A stretch of DNA of 64,000 bases from Hormiphora californensis (taxonomy: Eukaryota; Ctenophora; Tentaculata; Cydippida; Pleurobrachiidae), in NCBI GenBank assembly GCA_020137815.1, contig CM035359.1, positions 5,233,856-5,297,855 on the forward strand. Reading direction: 5' to 3'. The notes beneath the pieces were generated by a model that was not told the DNA's origin, searched no databases, and saw nothing but the letters and a program-made list of their open reading frames with translations. Below, piece by piece: positions 44,063-57,059 of this stretch. Each line of letters starts with the position of its first letter. Positions within the stretch are counted from its first letter, which is position 1. A program made the position numbers and the translations under genes.

Positions 44063-45990
44063 AATAATAATAATAATAACTATGTTTATATTCCGCCCAT
44101 ATCCGACAGGGACAGAGCAGCGGAACTGCTACTGTCACTGAAGGATGATCTGAACGGTTAATATACTGGTAAGACCTCGCAAACTTATCCCTAATAGAAC
44201 AAAAAATAATAAAGAAAAAATACACCGGCTCACATTACTATCGGCTCACATAACTATCGGTGACTGAATATATAACAGACTGAGTTAGAGTCCTGGAACT
44301 CTAAAAAATTGATGTAAAAGTCCGTAGATTAAGAAACACAGAAAAACACTCGTGCTATGAAAAACCCCAATATATGCTTCACACTTCTGCTCGCCACGAG
44401 CTATAATACAGAAAAACAATTAAAAACGGGTACCAGCCAGAGCACATACCTCAGCAAGAAGGAGAGTGTTAAGAGGACAGTCCAGTCTCACCAAAAGCCT
44501 CAGTGAAAAGACTAGTCTTGAGCTTAGACTTGAAAGATTCCACAGACTCAACAGCTCTCAGATCAAGGGGAAGCCCATTCCAGACTTCAGGCAGGTAAAC
44601 CGACGGACGTCTTCTTCTCAACTTGGAAGTCGCATTGACACTTGATAGCTTAGGGTACTTCAGCTTGAGGCCATCAGGCCAAGCATTTCCTCTAGTAGCC
44701 CGGATCACATGAAGTCCATCATCAACAGGGACCTGATCTTGCAGGTAGTTCAGGGGCCAATCCATGTACAATCTTGTACGCCATGAGGCATGCTTTGAAC
44801 GTAACTCGTTGTTCCACAGGAAGAACATGCAACTCTTTCAAGTATGGCATGTAGGTGTCTTGGTGACCGTATAGGCCATAAACAAATCTGACACACGAGT
44901 TCAAGACTCTCTGAAGGCTGTTGAGAAGCTTCTTAGGTAAGCCATGGTAAAGGACATTACAATAATCCAATCTTGAAATGATGAGCTGCTTAACAAGGAG
45001 TATCTTGGTCGATTTATCCAGACATCGGTTTACTTGCCATAGATTCTTCAAAAGCAAACCACATTGTTTCTTAACACTGTTGATTTGTCTCTCCATTGAG
45101 AGGTTGCTATCAAGGAACACTCCTAGTGTTTTTCCTGCATTACCCGTAAAGTCCACTGGGCTTATCTCCACTCCACCAAAGTCCACAGTGGGCTGATACA
45201 CCATCTTATCCAGGGCACTGTTTTTGCCTAACAGCAGGAATTCAGTCTTTGCCTCATTGCACTTTAGCCAGTGCTCACTCATCCACTCTTTCACACTTGA
45301 CAAGCATTCCTCAGTCCTCTCCTTTGCCAGTTTCCAGTTTTCCTCATCAGTTGGTACAAAGCTGATGTACAATTGCGAGTCATCAGCATAAAGTTTAATC
45401 CTCAAGCCATAAGGTTTGACCAAATCTTGCAATTCCTCCACATACAGTAAAAACAACACAGGTCCAAGCAGTGAACCCTGCGGAACTCCACAAATCAGAG
45501 AGACAATCCTCGAAAGTTCCCCTTCCACGTTTACCCGATAAGTCCTCATTTGTAGATAGTTGGCGAACCAATCCAAGACAGAACCCCTCACTCCAAACCG
45601 TCCTTCAAGAACTTCTAGCAGCTTTCCATCGTCCACTGTGTCAAAGGCGGCGCTCATATCTAATAGAAAGAGGCCTGCGACCTTTCCTTCATCCATATCC
45701 CGAAGGAGATCATCAAACATACCCATCAGTAGGGTTTCACAGCTATGATTCACCCTGTAACCTGATTGATGCTTATTTAGTAACTCGTTCTCATTGAGAT
45801 ACGAGTTGAGCTGCTCTAGAACTATCTTTTCAAGAAGTTTGGAGACAAAAGATAGGTTGGAGACTGGCCGATAGTTGGTCAAAGTGTCCTTATCGCCATA
45901 AGGGTTCTTAATCGTGGGAAACACCAAAGCTTGCTGGAGAAGTTCAGGAACACTGGAACATCCAAGAGATAGGTTAATAAACCTGCACCT
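44063..45990 (-). mobile_element. 5'-truncated CR1/L2-type LINE in the first intron
   Basis: A minus-strand reverse transcriptase frame runs from RFINLSLGCSSVPEL to the C-terminus. Motifs in order: NYRPVSNLSF, LLDMSAAFDTVDD, CGVPQGSLLGPVLF, the catalytic YADDSQLY, and WMSEHWLKCNEAKTEFLL. A 1-nt shift near 44,745 moves the last 110 residues (WPDGLKLKYPKLS, PEVWNGLPLDL) into another frame, so the copy is dead. The endonuclease part is absent. A (ATT)n tail (44063-44080 on the plus strand) marks the 3' end, as in CR1/L2 elements. Confidence 0.9.
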
Positions 45991-46059
45991 AACAAAATTA
46001 AAAGATTTTTGACCATAAATGGTACCTTTAAATCACAGCAAATTACAACCGGCCCTTAC

Positions 46060-46206
46060 CAATAGAAATGACTCTGACAGCAGTGTCAAGTAAAAACAGT
46101 AGAAATTCATTGTCAGTCTTTTCTTGAAAGTGAAACTCCGACTTTTGTTTATGGTAGAATCCTAAGACTTCAGTGTTTGCTTTAATCGTTAGCACTTCTG
46201 TCATAG
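46060..46206 (-). CDS. Candidate first coding exon of the TF locus
   Basis: Acceptor CCCTTCATGTAG is followed by CT and ATG. The frame (MTEVLTIKANTEVLGFYH, HFQEKTDNEFLLFLLDTAV) leaves at donor GTAAGGGCC one base into a codon, which fits exon C. I take the ATG at 46204 as start; the acceptor two bases upstream implies a spliced 5' UTR exon, or an extra coding exon further right that I cannot see. No BTB, KRAB or SCAN-type domain is recognisable. Confidence 0.55.
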
Positions 46207-46562
46207 CTACATGAAGGGGAAATATTGAATCAATATTATTGACAAAGCTGCAAGTTAAATGGGAAGGGTAGGATTGTAACAAGTAAGCATTGCCATTGCA
46301 TGGATACTTATTGGATTGGGGGGAGGGGGTACTCTGTGCCTGATAACCTCGCTCGACACTGGAAACAGTCCATAGTATACGTATTATAATTTCCAAACTG
46401 TTAGTCAGTAAGTTAGTTAGTTTAAGGGTCCCAAATCTTGTTTTGTTCAAACTCTTGGCAACCTAAATCGCGTCGGGAAAGTTAAGAATGTGAAAAAATA
46501 CATTTTCACCGTAGCCACCCCATATCTTATCCAATAATATGAAACTTAGTCAGTATGTGCAT

Positions 46563-46915
46563 CTTGATGTACTTTGGCCAGGGGTTCCCAGGAAACGGAT
46601 CGGCAAGATGAGAGGTGACAGGCCACAGGGGTTTTGGGGCGCCGTTACGATCTGGGTGTTTGGAGGCCTGTTTACAGGTGCGCACTGCCAAAAAAGTTGA
46701 TTCACTAAAATGGATCTAACCGCCAAACCACTCAACCGTTTTGGCTGATTCAAAGTTTATCTGGTAGGGAATGTCAAGGCCTAACCCCAACCCAAACCCC
46801 AACCCCAACCCTAACCCTACTTTAGCCCTAACCCTAAAAAACCGTTCGTCAGCACTCCCAAAACACCCAGATTTTAACGCTGGCCGGGTTTTTGGGAAAA
46901 AGTGAAAAATTCACA
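46563..46915. repeat. Repeat with telomere-like CCCTAA motifs, copy 1
   Basis: AACCCCAACCCTAACCCTAC and AGCCCTAACCCTAAAAAACC lie at about 46780-46845, embedded in a longer repeat (GCACTGCCAAAAAAG, CCAAACCACTCAACCGTTTT, AACACCCAGATTTTAACGCT). The same repeat occurs in both orientations at 61925-62325. Confidence 0.8.
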
Positions 46916-46942
46916 AAAAGTCATGAGGCCCCTCGGAAATGT

Positions 46943-47108
46943 TCAAGTCATGCACAATCAAGTCACGCCCACCAATCACAGCTCAGAACGCGCGGAGTGC
47001 TTCACGCGTTCTGCGCTGTGATTGGTTTGGCAAACGTTGCTGGCCCCCCGCGGGATAAGGCAGCGCTTTTCAAGTGATTGGTGGGCGTGACTTGATTGTG
47101 CATGAGCA
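46943..47108. mobile_element. Small foldback element
   Basis: GCACAATCAAGTCACGCCC with CACCAATCAC is mirrored by GTGATTGGTGGGCGTGACTT. An inner inverted pair TCAGAACGCG / CGCGTTCTGCG makes a full hairpin. Confidence 0.75.
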
Positions 47109-47117
47109 TACTCGGAA

Positions 47118-47262
47118 ATGTTCAGGTCGAGCACATGAAGGTCGAGCACAAGGTCGAGCACAAGGTCCGGTCAATGTCAGCACTTTTTTTCGCGCTGCGG
47201 CTCAATGACGCGCAGTGGTCACGTGACTGGTCAGACCTTGTGCTCGACCTCGTGCTCGACCT
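47118..47262. repeat. GGTCGAGCACAA repeat cluster
   Basis: The 12-mer GGTCGAGCACAA/TGAA occurs three times, then inverted as TTGTGCTCGACC and TCGTGCTCGACC. A similar cluster (AGGTCGAGCACGAGGTCGAG) lies at 58763-58830. From 47263 to 48631 no gene is recognised. Confidence 0.7.
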
Positions 47263-48631
47263 TTCATACGACGTGCGCGCCGTGAAATCTCGCGCGAAAT
47301 TCCCACAGAGTTGATCTCCGCGTCAGCCGTTTCTCCCATCAAGTCACAGACAAACAGACAAACATTCGCGCCCTGGCGTCAATTTACCAGGGCAGACGGC
47401 TGCGGCAGCTTGCTGATGAACAAAAACATGACATGACATTACCAAACAATGTTTGAAACTTTGAACCAGTAGCATCTTCCTTTTTTCGCCAGTGTAGGGA
47501 GTCAAATTATAAACATCTTTTAGTTTTATAAATAAGGTAACAAAATTAAAAATATGATAATGAATAGCATGGTAATCAGGCAATTGATAATCATAAATAT
47601 AACACACAGATCCGCATTTTTCACATAAATTATGGGAACTATCAGTATCAGTTTCTCAGCTATTGAGAGAAAATTGTTGATTAGCCGCATAATTAACGAG
47701 GAAGCTGTGTTTTCTCCTTCCGGCCGGATCTGGACCACTGACCAGCTTTATGAAATGAGTACTAGAGTATTCGACGGGTTTTAATTTTGATATCATATTG
47801 TAGAACGTAGCGTTGTTCTACAATAAAATCCTATTCAGTTCGTATCCCGACCAAAAGGAGAAAACACAACTTTCACAGTTACTTTACACCCATGAAATCT
47901 ACATGTCCTCTCACCTCGACAGCTCATCACAGCCACAATCACAGCCCGTATGTCGTATGACTCTTCTTATAAGCTTCGAGTATTTTAGAATATAGAGTCC
48001 ATGGCCTTTTTATGGTCTTTGTAGAGTCAAATCTTTATTAATACCAGATCCAATGTCATCGTAAGTCAGAGCAGCCACGTCATTACGCCAATAATTGATA
48101 AGCCGGCTTCATTAGACACTAGCGATCCCCTTGCACTGTACTGCACTTGCACTTGTAGTCCTATATTTATATATTTTGTAGTCCTCCACATATAGTTTTG
48201 CACTAGCAGCTCCTTCAGTTACTGAAATGGAAAAAACAATTTACAATTTAAGTTTACAATAACAGTAACACAGTTATAGTGGATAGTCCTAACACAAAAC
48301 TATGGTACAACCACACCCGTACACTTGCTCCCTTTTCAAAGAAATATCCCCAATAACAAATGAAAATTTCATTTGTTATAGGGGATATTGATATTTTTAT
48401 TTATAAACCCGAATAAGCTAGATAACTCGGACAGTAACAACATTACTATCTTTTCAGTGACAATTAATGTATTGACACAGTTATAAACACACACACACAC
48501 ATACACACGTCACAGTTCTAGTTATGCATGTCACAGCTATGAATGAAGGAAGCCGGTCAGTGGGGAATACTGACGTACGCATTGAAGTGAGAGTGGACAG
48601 AAGCAGAATTGGAGAAGCTTGATTGAGGTAG

Positions 48632-48786
48632 TAAAGTCGGATTTTTTGAAGTTGTCACCCCAAAATGACCGCGCATGTGAAATTTATCAATTTTGACGTG
48701 CACACCACACGTTAACATGTGATGTGACGCGCAAAAACATTCCGCGCATGAAACGGGGGGTGATAACTTCAAAAAATCCGACTTTA
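48632..48786. mobile_element. MITE, GTCGGATTTTTTGAA family, copy 2
   Basis: TAAAGTCGGATTTTTTGAAG and its inverse, CTTCAAAAAATCCGACTTTA, with TA edges. The core GCACACCACACGTTAACATG is shared with copy 1. Confidence 0.9.
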
Positions 48787-49825
48787 GAGCATATAACTTT
48801 CCGAGTATTTTCCATTTTTCCCGCTCTCAAAAGATACAATGATACATTCCTCGCTGTGAAATTGCTCTCTATTATACACACGGCGGGGCAGGTTCACTGT
48901 TCGGGCATACACGCCCAGTGACCACAGAACATAGCGAGATAGAGTTCCAGCCCCCTGGTAACAAATATAATAGAGCGAGGAATGTATCTTTTCAGAGCGG
49001 GAAAAGTGAAAATACTCGGAGAGTTCTGCTCTACTACATCAATCAAGCTTGTCCAATTCTTTTTCTGTCTACTCTGACTTTAACGAGACTTACCAATTTC
49101 TATCGCACAGGGTTAATTTAAATATCGTGTACTGGTCCTGGGCTTTTTGTCAGCTTTGTGCTTGTTATGAGGCGATCCCATATACTGTCTGGTCATATTC
49201 CAAACAAATAGATATCACTGTCTCGACCCTGCATGAGGAGAGAATATATCAGTAGTCAGTACAAAGGATGGGAGCAGGTTTAGGGACATCCAACATCTAT
49301 TTAGTTTTTTTTATCGGTTGTTGGGACGTGGAGAGGTAGGGCCTAAAGTACTCCCCAAACTACTATGTCCCTCACTCGGGTTTTGTGAAATTTCCCACGG
49401 TCATAACTCCACTTATATATATAGGAAGAACTCGACATGATCTCCTCACAAAACAAATTTCAAGTCTCTATCTCATCAGGGGGTGGAGCTATGGCTGTCT
49501 AAAATCCGGTCGCGCGCAGCAAGGGACATAATACTGTGTGATTTTAAATGACTGAGACTGGTATATTGCGAATTGCGTGAAAACTATGGCATCTTTCGAC
49601 TTCAAATTTTGGGACATGATAAAACTAGGTTGTAGCAATTTTCTCCTAGTTTTACAGCAAATTTCAATGTTCCTGAATGAATCTATTGTCCAAAAACCTC
49701 CTCCAACTTTACACAGTCATATCTCTGGAGTCTAATGAGATAAAGAGATTAGATATCAGTACGGAGGTTGGGAGCAGGTTTTAGGAAATTCTACATTTAT
49801 CTACTGTCATCATCTTTTTAGATAT

Positions 49826-50067
49826 ACCTTACTCTCGATTTTTAAGAAACGCTTTAGTGAGAAACTTTTTTATAAGAAACTTTTCAAATGTAAATCACAC
49901 AATTCAGAGACACCACAACAAAATAGAACACCCCCAACTTGTTTAGTTTCTTGATATAGAAGAAATTCTTTTTGTTTTTGGATTGCTTACACTTGAAGTT
50001 TCCTAGAAAAAAGTTTCTTATTGAAAAGTTTCTTGAAATATGAGAGCTTAATTAACGAGAGTAAGGT
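49826..50067. mobile_element. MITE, ACCTTACTCTCG termini
   Basis: ACCTTACTCTCGATTTTTAA at the left, CGAGAGTAAGGT at the right, with inner AAGTTTCTT / AAGAAACTT pairs. The stretch 48787-49825 holds no recognised gene; frames there lack support. Confidence 0.6.
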
Positions 50068-50235
50068 TTTCTTCGCTGATGTGGGGTACTGGGTAGGGCC
50101 TAAATTAGATCGCCTAATGTAGAGATTACAAATCAGTTCATGGTGACCCACACATGCTCACCCTTCACACAGACACCCCACACAAACATCCACTACTACC
50201 ACACCCCTCCCCCTCCGCATCCCCCTCCCTTCCCA

Positions 50236-51060
50236 AACCCAGAATCTCCATCTCCATCTCCATCTCCATCTCCATCTCCATCTCCATCTCCATCTCCATC
50301 TCCATCTCCATCTCCATCTCCATCTCCATCTCCATCTCCATCTCCATCTCCATATTCCATCTCCATCTCCATCTCCATCTCCATCTCCATCTCCATCTCC
50401 ATATTCCATCTCCCCCTCCCCCTCCCCCCTCCGCATCCCCCTCCCTTCCCAAACCCAGAATCTCCATCTCCATCTCTCCATCTCTCCATCTCTCCATCTC
50501 TCCATCTCTCCATCTCTCCATCTCTCTATCTCTCCATCTCTCCATCTCTCCATCTCTCCATCTCTCCATCTCTCCATCTCTCCATCTCTCCATCTCTCCA
50601 TCTCTCCATCTCTCTATCTCTCTATCTCTCCATCTCTCTATCTCTCCATCTCTCCATCTCTCCATCTCTCCATCTCTCCATCTCTCCATCTCTCCATCTC
50701 TCCATCTATCCATCTCTCCATCTCTCCATCTCTCCATCTCTCCATCTCTCCATCTCTCTATCTCTCTATCTCTCCATCTCTCTATCTCTCCATCTCTCCA
50801 TCTCTCCATCTCTCCATCTCTCCATCTCTCCAGCTCTCCATCTCTCCATCTCTCCATCTCTCCATCTCTCCATCTCTCCATCTCTCCATCTCTCCATCTC
50901 TCCATCTCTCCATCTCTCCATCTCTCCATCTCTCCATCTCTCCATCTCTCCATCTCCATAGTCCATCTCCATCTCTCCATCTCCATAGTCCATCTCCATC
51001 TCCATCTCTCTATCTCCATAGTCCATCTCCATCTCCATCTCTCCATCTCTCTATCTCTTC
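50236..51060. repeat. (CCATCT)n and (CCATCTCT)n tract
   Basis: About 170 bp of 6-bp CCATCT units, a unique spacer carrying GAATCTCCATCTCC on either side, then about 550 bp of 8-bp CCATCTCT units with rare CTATCTCT variants. All long frames here (to 305 residues, on both strands) are translations of the repeat. The same tract resumes at 55253 after the inserted element. Confidence 0.95.
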
Positions 51061-51068
51061 ATATCCAT

Positions 51069-54000
51069 TAGGGGGTGCTATTTTGGGGAGGTTTTTTGTT
51101 TCAACAGATATTCCAAAAGTCTTGACGGATCATGGTAGGGTAGGCCCTAATTAGCATGTGTACGAAAGATGAAGGTCTAGATCTCTGTGAACACCACGGC
51201 CCGAGGGTTTTTGTAGTTACGGAAAAAGTTTAGAAATTAACCCCTAAAAACGACTGTTCCCGATATCTTAGAGCTCTAAAACTTTGCAGTTCGGCTTTAC
51301 ATGATAAAACACAAAGTTGGTCAAAATTTCAGACCTTTAGCTCAAAATACATTTTCATGACCGGAATGAACTTTGTTCATTCTCTCAATCAGGTGGCCAT
51401 TTGACTTCAGAATTTAATTAGAAATGTTTGGCAATCGATTATCTGCTAAATGCGACCAACGAGAGCCGAAACGGACTACCACAAGACTCACGGTGATCTG
51501 ATCTCCAAAGCCAGTCAGGACATTCATAATCCTCGCCAAATATGGCCTAGTTTTGCACGCTTGCCGACATCGGATAGGTCTAAAATTTGGTAGAGTGGCT
51601 CTACACAATGTGTAAGTGAGATTCGCAAAGTTTCAGGCTTAAAGCTCAAAATTCATTTTTATGACTGGAATGAACGTTGTTCATTCTCTCAATCAGGAGG
51701 TCATTTGACTCCAGAACTTCAATAAATATGCTTGGCAATCAATAAAATGTCAAATGGGATCGGATCACATTGAAGAATCTGACCCAGCACCCGATGGATC
51801 AGATCACATTACAGGGATCTAATCCACCAGCACATGGATCAGATCACATTATAGAAATCTGGTCCACCAGCCCATGGATCAGATCACATTTTAGGGATCT
51901 GGTCCACCAACCTATGGATCAGATCACATAACAGGGATCTTATCCATCACCCCATGGATCAGATCAAATTAAAGGGAGCTGATCCACCAGCACATGGATC
52001 AGGTCTCATTTTAGGGATCTGATCCACCAGCACATGGATCAGATCACATTATAGAAATCTGGTCCACCAGCCCATGGATCAGATCACATTATAAAGATCT
52101 GGTCCACCACCCATGGATCAGATCACATTTTAAGGATCTGGTCCACCAACCCATGGATCAGATCACATAACAGGGATCTTATCCATCACCCCATGGATCA
52201 GATCAAATTAAAGGGAGCTGATCCACCAGCACATGGATCAGGTCTCATTTTAGGGATCTGATCCACCAGCACATGGATCAGATCACATTATAGAAATCTG
52301 GTCCACCAGCCCATGGATCAGATCACATTATAAAGATCTGGTCCACCACCCATGGATCAGATCACATTTTAAGGATCTGGTCCACCAACCCATGGATCAG
52401 ATCACATAACAGGGATCTTATCCATCACCCCATGGATCAGATCAAATTAAAAGGAGCTGATCCACCACCCCATGGATCAGATCACATTGTAGGGATCTGA
52501 CTCAGCACCCGATGGATTAGATCACATTACAGGGATCTAATCCACCAGCACATGGATCAGATCACATTATAAGGATCTGGTCCACCACCCATGGATCAGA
52601 TCACATTTTAGGGATCTGGTCCACCAACCCATGGATCAGATCACATAACAGGGATCTTATCCACCAACCCATGGATCAGATCACATAACAGGGATCTTAT
52701 CCATCACCCCATGGATCAGATCACATTGTAGGGATCTGATCCACCACCCTATGGATCAGATCACATTGTAGGGATCTGATCCACCAACCCATGGATCAGA
52801 TCTCATTTTAGAGATCTGATCTACCAGCACATGGATCAGATCACATTATAGAAATCTGGTCCACCAGCCCATGGATCAGATCACATTATAAAGATCTGGT
52901 CCACCACCCATGGATCAGATCACATTTTAAGGATCTGGTCCACCAACCCATGGATCAGATCACATAACAGGGATCTTATCCATCACCCCATGGATCAGAT
53001 CAAATTAAAAGGAGCTGATCCACCACCCCATGGATCAGATCACATTGTAGGGATCTGACTCAGCACCCGATGGATTAGATCACATTACAGGGATCTAATC
53101 CACCAGCACATGGATCAGATCACATTATAAGGATCTGGTCCACCACCCATGGATCAGATCACATTTTAGGGATCTGGTCCACCAACCCATGGATCAGATC
53201 ACATAACAGGGATCTTATCCATCACCCCATGGATCAGATCAAATTAAAGGGAGCTGATCCACCACCCCATGGATCAGATCACATTATAGGGATCTGATCC
53301 ACCACCGTATGGATCAGATCTCATTTTAGAGATCTGATCCACCTGCACATGGATCAGATCACATTATTAGGATCTGGTCCACCACCCATGGATCAGATCA
53401 CATTTTAGGGATCTGGTCCACCAACCCATGGATCAGATCACATAACAGGGATCTTATCCATCACCCCATGGATCAGATCACATTGTAGGGATCTGATCCA
53501 CCACCCTATGGATCAGATCACATTGTAGGGATATGATCCACCATCCCATGGATCAGATCTCATTTTAGAGATCTGATCTACCAGCACATGGATCAGATCT
53601 CATTTTAGGGATCTGATCCACCAGCACATGGATCAGATCACATTATAGAAATCTGGTCCACCAGCCCATGAATCAGATCATATTATAGGGATCTGATTCA
53701 CTACCCTATGGATCAGATAATGTGATGTGATTCATGGGGTGGTGGATCAGCTCTCTATAATGTGATCTGATCCATGGGGTGGTGGATCAGCTCCCTATAA
53801 TGTCATTTTATCCATGGGCTAGTGAATCAGATCCCTTATAATGTGATCTGATCCATGGGATGGTGGATCAGATATCTATAATGTGATCTGATCCATGGGT
53901 GGTAGATCAGTTCCCTAAAATGAGATCTGATCCATACGGTGGTGGATCAGATCCCTACAATGTGATCTGATCCAAGGGTAGTAGATCAGATCTCTAAAAT

Positions 54001-55251
54001 GAGATCTGATCCATACGGTCGGTGATCAGCTCCCTTTAATTTGATCTGATCCATGGGGTGATGGATAAGATCCCTGTTATGTGATCTGATCCATGGGTTG
54101 GTGGACCAGATCCCTAAAGTGTGATCTCATTTTAGGGATCTGATCTTGGTGGACCAGATCCCTAAAATATGATCTGATCCATGGGTGGTGGACCAGATCT
54201 TTATAACGTGATCTGATCCATGGGCTGGTGGACCAGATTTCTATAATGTGATATGATCCATTTGCTGGTGGATCAGATCCCTAAAATGAGATCTGATCCA
54301 TACGGTGGTGGATAAGATCCCTACAATGTGATCTGATCTATGGGGTGGTGGATCAGCTCCCTTTAATTTGATCTGATCCATGGGGTGATGGATAAGATCC
54401 CTGTTATGTGATCTGATCCATGGGTTGGTGGACCAGATCCCTAAAATGTGATCTGATCCATGGGCTGGTGGACCAGATTTCTATAATGTGATCTGATCCA
54501 TGTGCTGGTGGATCAGATCCCTATAATGTGATCTGATCCATCAGGTGCTGGGTCAGATTCTCCAATGTGATCCCATTTGATAGTTTATTGATTGCCAAAC
54601 ACATTTATTGAAATTCTGGAGTCAAATGACCTCCTGATTGAGAGAATGAACAAAGTTCATTCCAGTCATAAAAATGAATTTTGAGCTTTAAGCCTGAAAC
54701 TTTGCGAATCTCACTTACACATTGTGTAGAGCCACTCTACCAAATTTTAGACCTATCCGATGTCGGCAAGCGTGCAAAACTAGGCCATATTTGGCGAGGA
54801 TTATGAATGTCCTGACTGGCTTTGGAGATCAGATCACCGTGAGTCTTGTGGTAGTCCGTTTCGGCTCTCGTTGGTCGCATTTAGCAGATAATCGATTGCC
54901 AAACATTTCTAATTAAATTCTGAAGTCAAATGGCCTCCTGATTGAGAGAATGAACAAAGTTCATTCCGGTCATGAAAATGAATTTTGAGCTAAAGGTCTG
55001 AAATTTTGACCAACTTTGTGTTTTATCATGTAAAGCCGATCTGCAAAGTTTTAGAGCTCTAAGATATCGGGAACAGTCGTTTTTAGGGGTTAATTTCTAA
55101 ACTTTTTCTTATCTACAAAAACCCCCGGGCCGTGGTGTTTACAGAGATCTAGACCTTCCCCTTTCGTACACTTGCTTTTTAGGGCCTACACTACCAGAAT
55201 CCGTCGTGAATTTTGGATTTCAGTGATATAAATTTCAAAATGCACCCCCTA
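51069..55251. mobile_element. 4.2-kb foldback element with GATC-rich satellite core
   Basis: TAGGGGGTGC at the left and GCACCCCCTA at the right close arms of about 700 bp that are nearly identical inverted copies (TTTGGCAATCGATTATCTGC and its inverse). The core at 51776-54545 is a tandem array of units of about 41 bp. It interrupts the CCATCT tract, with TA at both edges. No transposase is recognised. The matching 64-residue frames at 51414 and 54722 are arm mirror images. Confidence 0.9.
51776..54545. repeat. 41-bp satellite array with an orientation switch
   Basis: Units follow CCATGGATCAGATCACATT + (ATAGGGATCTGATCCACCA)-like sequence, with 40-42 bp period and higher-order repeats (for example blocks of about 240 bp repeated near 51970, 52210 and 52840). 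Near 53,720 the orientation reverses, so the right third is the complement. Every unit holds three or four GATC sites. Confidence 0.95.
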
Positions 55252-55252
55252 G

Positions 55253-55684
55253 TATCCATCTCTCCATCTCCATGCAAAACGCACATTCATGACTAGAGAC
55301 AGATAAACGTAATTGAAGCGAAGAAAAGAAATGGTAGTTGGGTGGCGCCCTTGTTGGGACAGCTCTGCTTCCCAGCTGTTCGACACAGGGAGGACTCTCT
55401 CCATCTTTCCATCTCTCCATCTCTCCATCCCTTAATCTCTCAATCTCTCTATCTCTCTATCTCTCTATCTCTCCATCCCTTAATCTTTCAATCTCTCTAT
55501 CTCTCTATCTCTCCATCTCTCCATCTCTCTATCTCTTCATATCCATCTCTCCATCTCCATGCAAAACGCACATTCATGACTAGAGATAGATAAACGTAAT
55601 TGAAGCGAAGAAAAGAAATGGTAGTTGGGTGGCGCCCTTGTTGGGACAGCTCTGCTTCCCAGCTGTTCGACACAGGGAGGACTC
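55253..55684. repeat. Duplicated 130-bp block around CCATCT tract
   Basis: ATGCAAAACGCACATTCATG and the next 120 bp occur at 55272 and 55559, separated by TCTCTATC/TCTCCATC units. It is the right flank of the tract invaded by the 4.2-kb element. Confidence 0.85.
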
Positions 55685-55827
55685 ATGAAGAAAAGAAAGC
55701 CAATTAGACATAAATGGGTGATTCAAAGATGACGTCCACTGTCCAGGAGTAGGGGAGGGGCCACTGGCCAGGGGGAGGTAGCCGGCGGACCTTACCTGGA
55801 GTTATGAGTAAAGTCAAAGCTATAATT

Positions 55828-55933
55828 TTAGTGAATATCCTCAAGCTCCTCCATCATGATAGTAAACACCTCCAACTGCTTCTGGGATTGTAGTTTTACT
55901 AATTTATCCTGTTTTTTCATTTTTACAAACATC
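55828..55933 (-). CDS. Possible orphan coiled-coil exon
   Basis: Acceptor CCTTTCCATTTAG is followed by an open frame of 34 codons ending in a stop: MFVKMKKQDKLVKLQ, SQKQLEVFTIMMEELEDIH. The heptad-like Lys/Gln/Leu/Glu pattern is compatible with a coiled coil. No partner exon is recognised, so it may be a chance frame or a remnant. Confidence 0.25.
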
Positions 55934-56057
55934 CTAAATGGAAAGGGTGGCTTTCACATCGGTAAGCGGTAAATGTTAGGCCCTAACTTGGTATAGGGCG
56001 TTCTGGTACATTTGAATATGAATATGAATATGAACTTCAAAATTTATAGCAAGTCAA

Positions 56058-56233
56058 TACAGTCGGACCCCGATTTACCGGGCCCCGATTTACCGGAACC
56101 CCGATTTACCGGGAGGATAATCTTCCCCCAAAATAGGAAATTAACAGTATTTGACCCCGATATACCGGGCACCCCGATTTACCGGGCAAAACCCTTTCCC
56201 CCGAGTATCCCGGTAAACCGGGGTCCGACTGTA
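56058..56233. mobile_element. Pogo/Tigger-like MITE, copy 2
   Basis: TACAGTCGGACCCCGATTTA and its complement, ending GGGGTCCGACTGTA, TA at the edges. It is closely similar to 7379-7554 (GGGGATAA, TAGGAAATTAAC and ACCGGGCAAAACCC shared). From 56234 to 57060 only a short CA/ACTC tract (56500-56590) is seen. Confidence 0.85.
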
Positions 56234-57059
56234 TAAGAAAATATATGACTCTCCCGCTCTTACACTATACGTATAAAATATAGTTAAAAATTAAGTACAT
56301 TAATATACGCTTCTAGGCCGAGGCTAATAGCACAACAGCAGTTACCTAAAGCGGGACAAACACACACAGACGAACCAATGAGACGGGTAACAATGAGCTG
56401 AGAGCTAAACGGACAGATAGATTTAACCAGGTTTAATAAATTACTAAAATCGAAAAGAAAAAGGCGAATAAGTTAGTTAAAAATACGGTAGTTACAAAAC
56501 ACCACCACACACACACACACCCACACACACACAGAACTCACACTCAAACTCACATCACACTCACACTCACACTCACACTCACACTTATACCCCAACACCC
56601 AAAAAATAAAGACATACACAAAACACAAATAAGTTAAGTTAAATAAGTTAATTAAAAAATGGTCATCTCATAAGAGAACACAAAGGTGCACACACAAACG
56701 GACACAGCATACCTAGACTACTTGGAAACAGTAAATCATGTTCAGCACACATCGTTTACATAAAAATAGTAAGATTGTCATTGATAAACACGTACTTATC
56801 ATCACTTTCGAAGTGTTCATTTACAGTCTGCAGGAATAACTGCACTTTCAGCCGTTTTCGTAACGGTACACGTTTCTTGTAACTTTTTTCTCCTGGCCCA
56901 TACTCGGCCAATTCTCGACTACCCTCAGACTCTACTCCATATCTCAGTTGCCAAGATCCTACTAACCCATACACCCACCACACACAAACGAACAAGAATA
57001 CGCACTCAAAAAACCCTAGCTCTGAACAATATGTGGAGGACGTCTCTCCTAACTCGGGA

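Noticed and set aside
46780-46845. True telomere
   Set aside because: The CCCTAA runs are short, internal and part of a dispersed repeat.
50140-51071. Long open frames (up to 305 residues) on both strands
   Set aside because: They translate the CCATCT/CCATCTCT simple repeat, give MERWRDGE or SISPSLHL monotony, and have no splice or family support.
51776-54545. CRISPR-like array
   Set aside because: Units are contiguous with no unique spacers, vary gradually, and reverse orientation. The context is eukaryotic.
51414-54916. Two identical 64-residue frames as a duplicated gene
   Set aside because: They are the same arm sequence in the inverted repeats of one foldback element.
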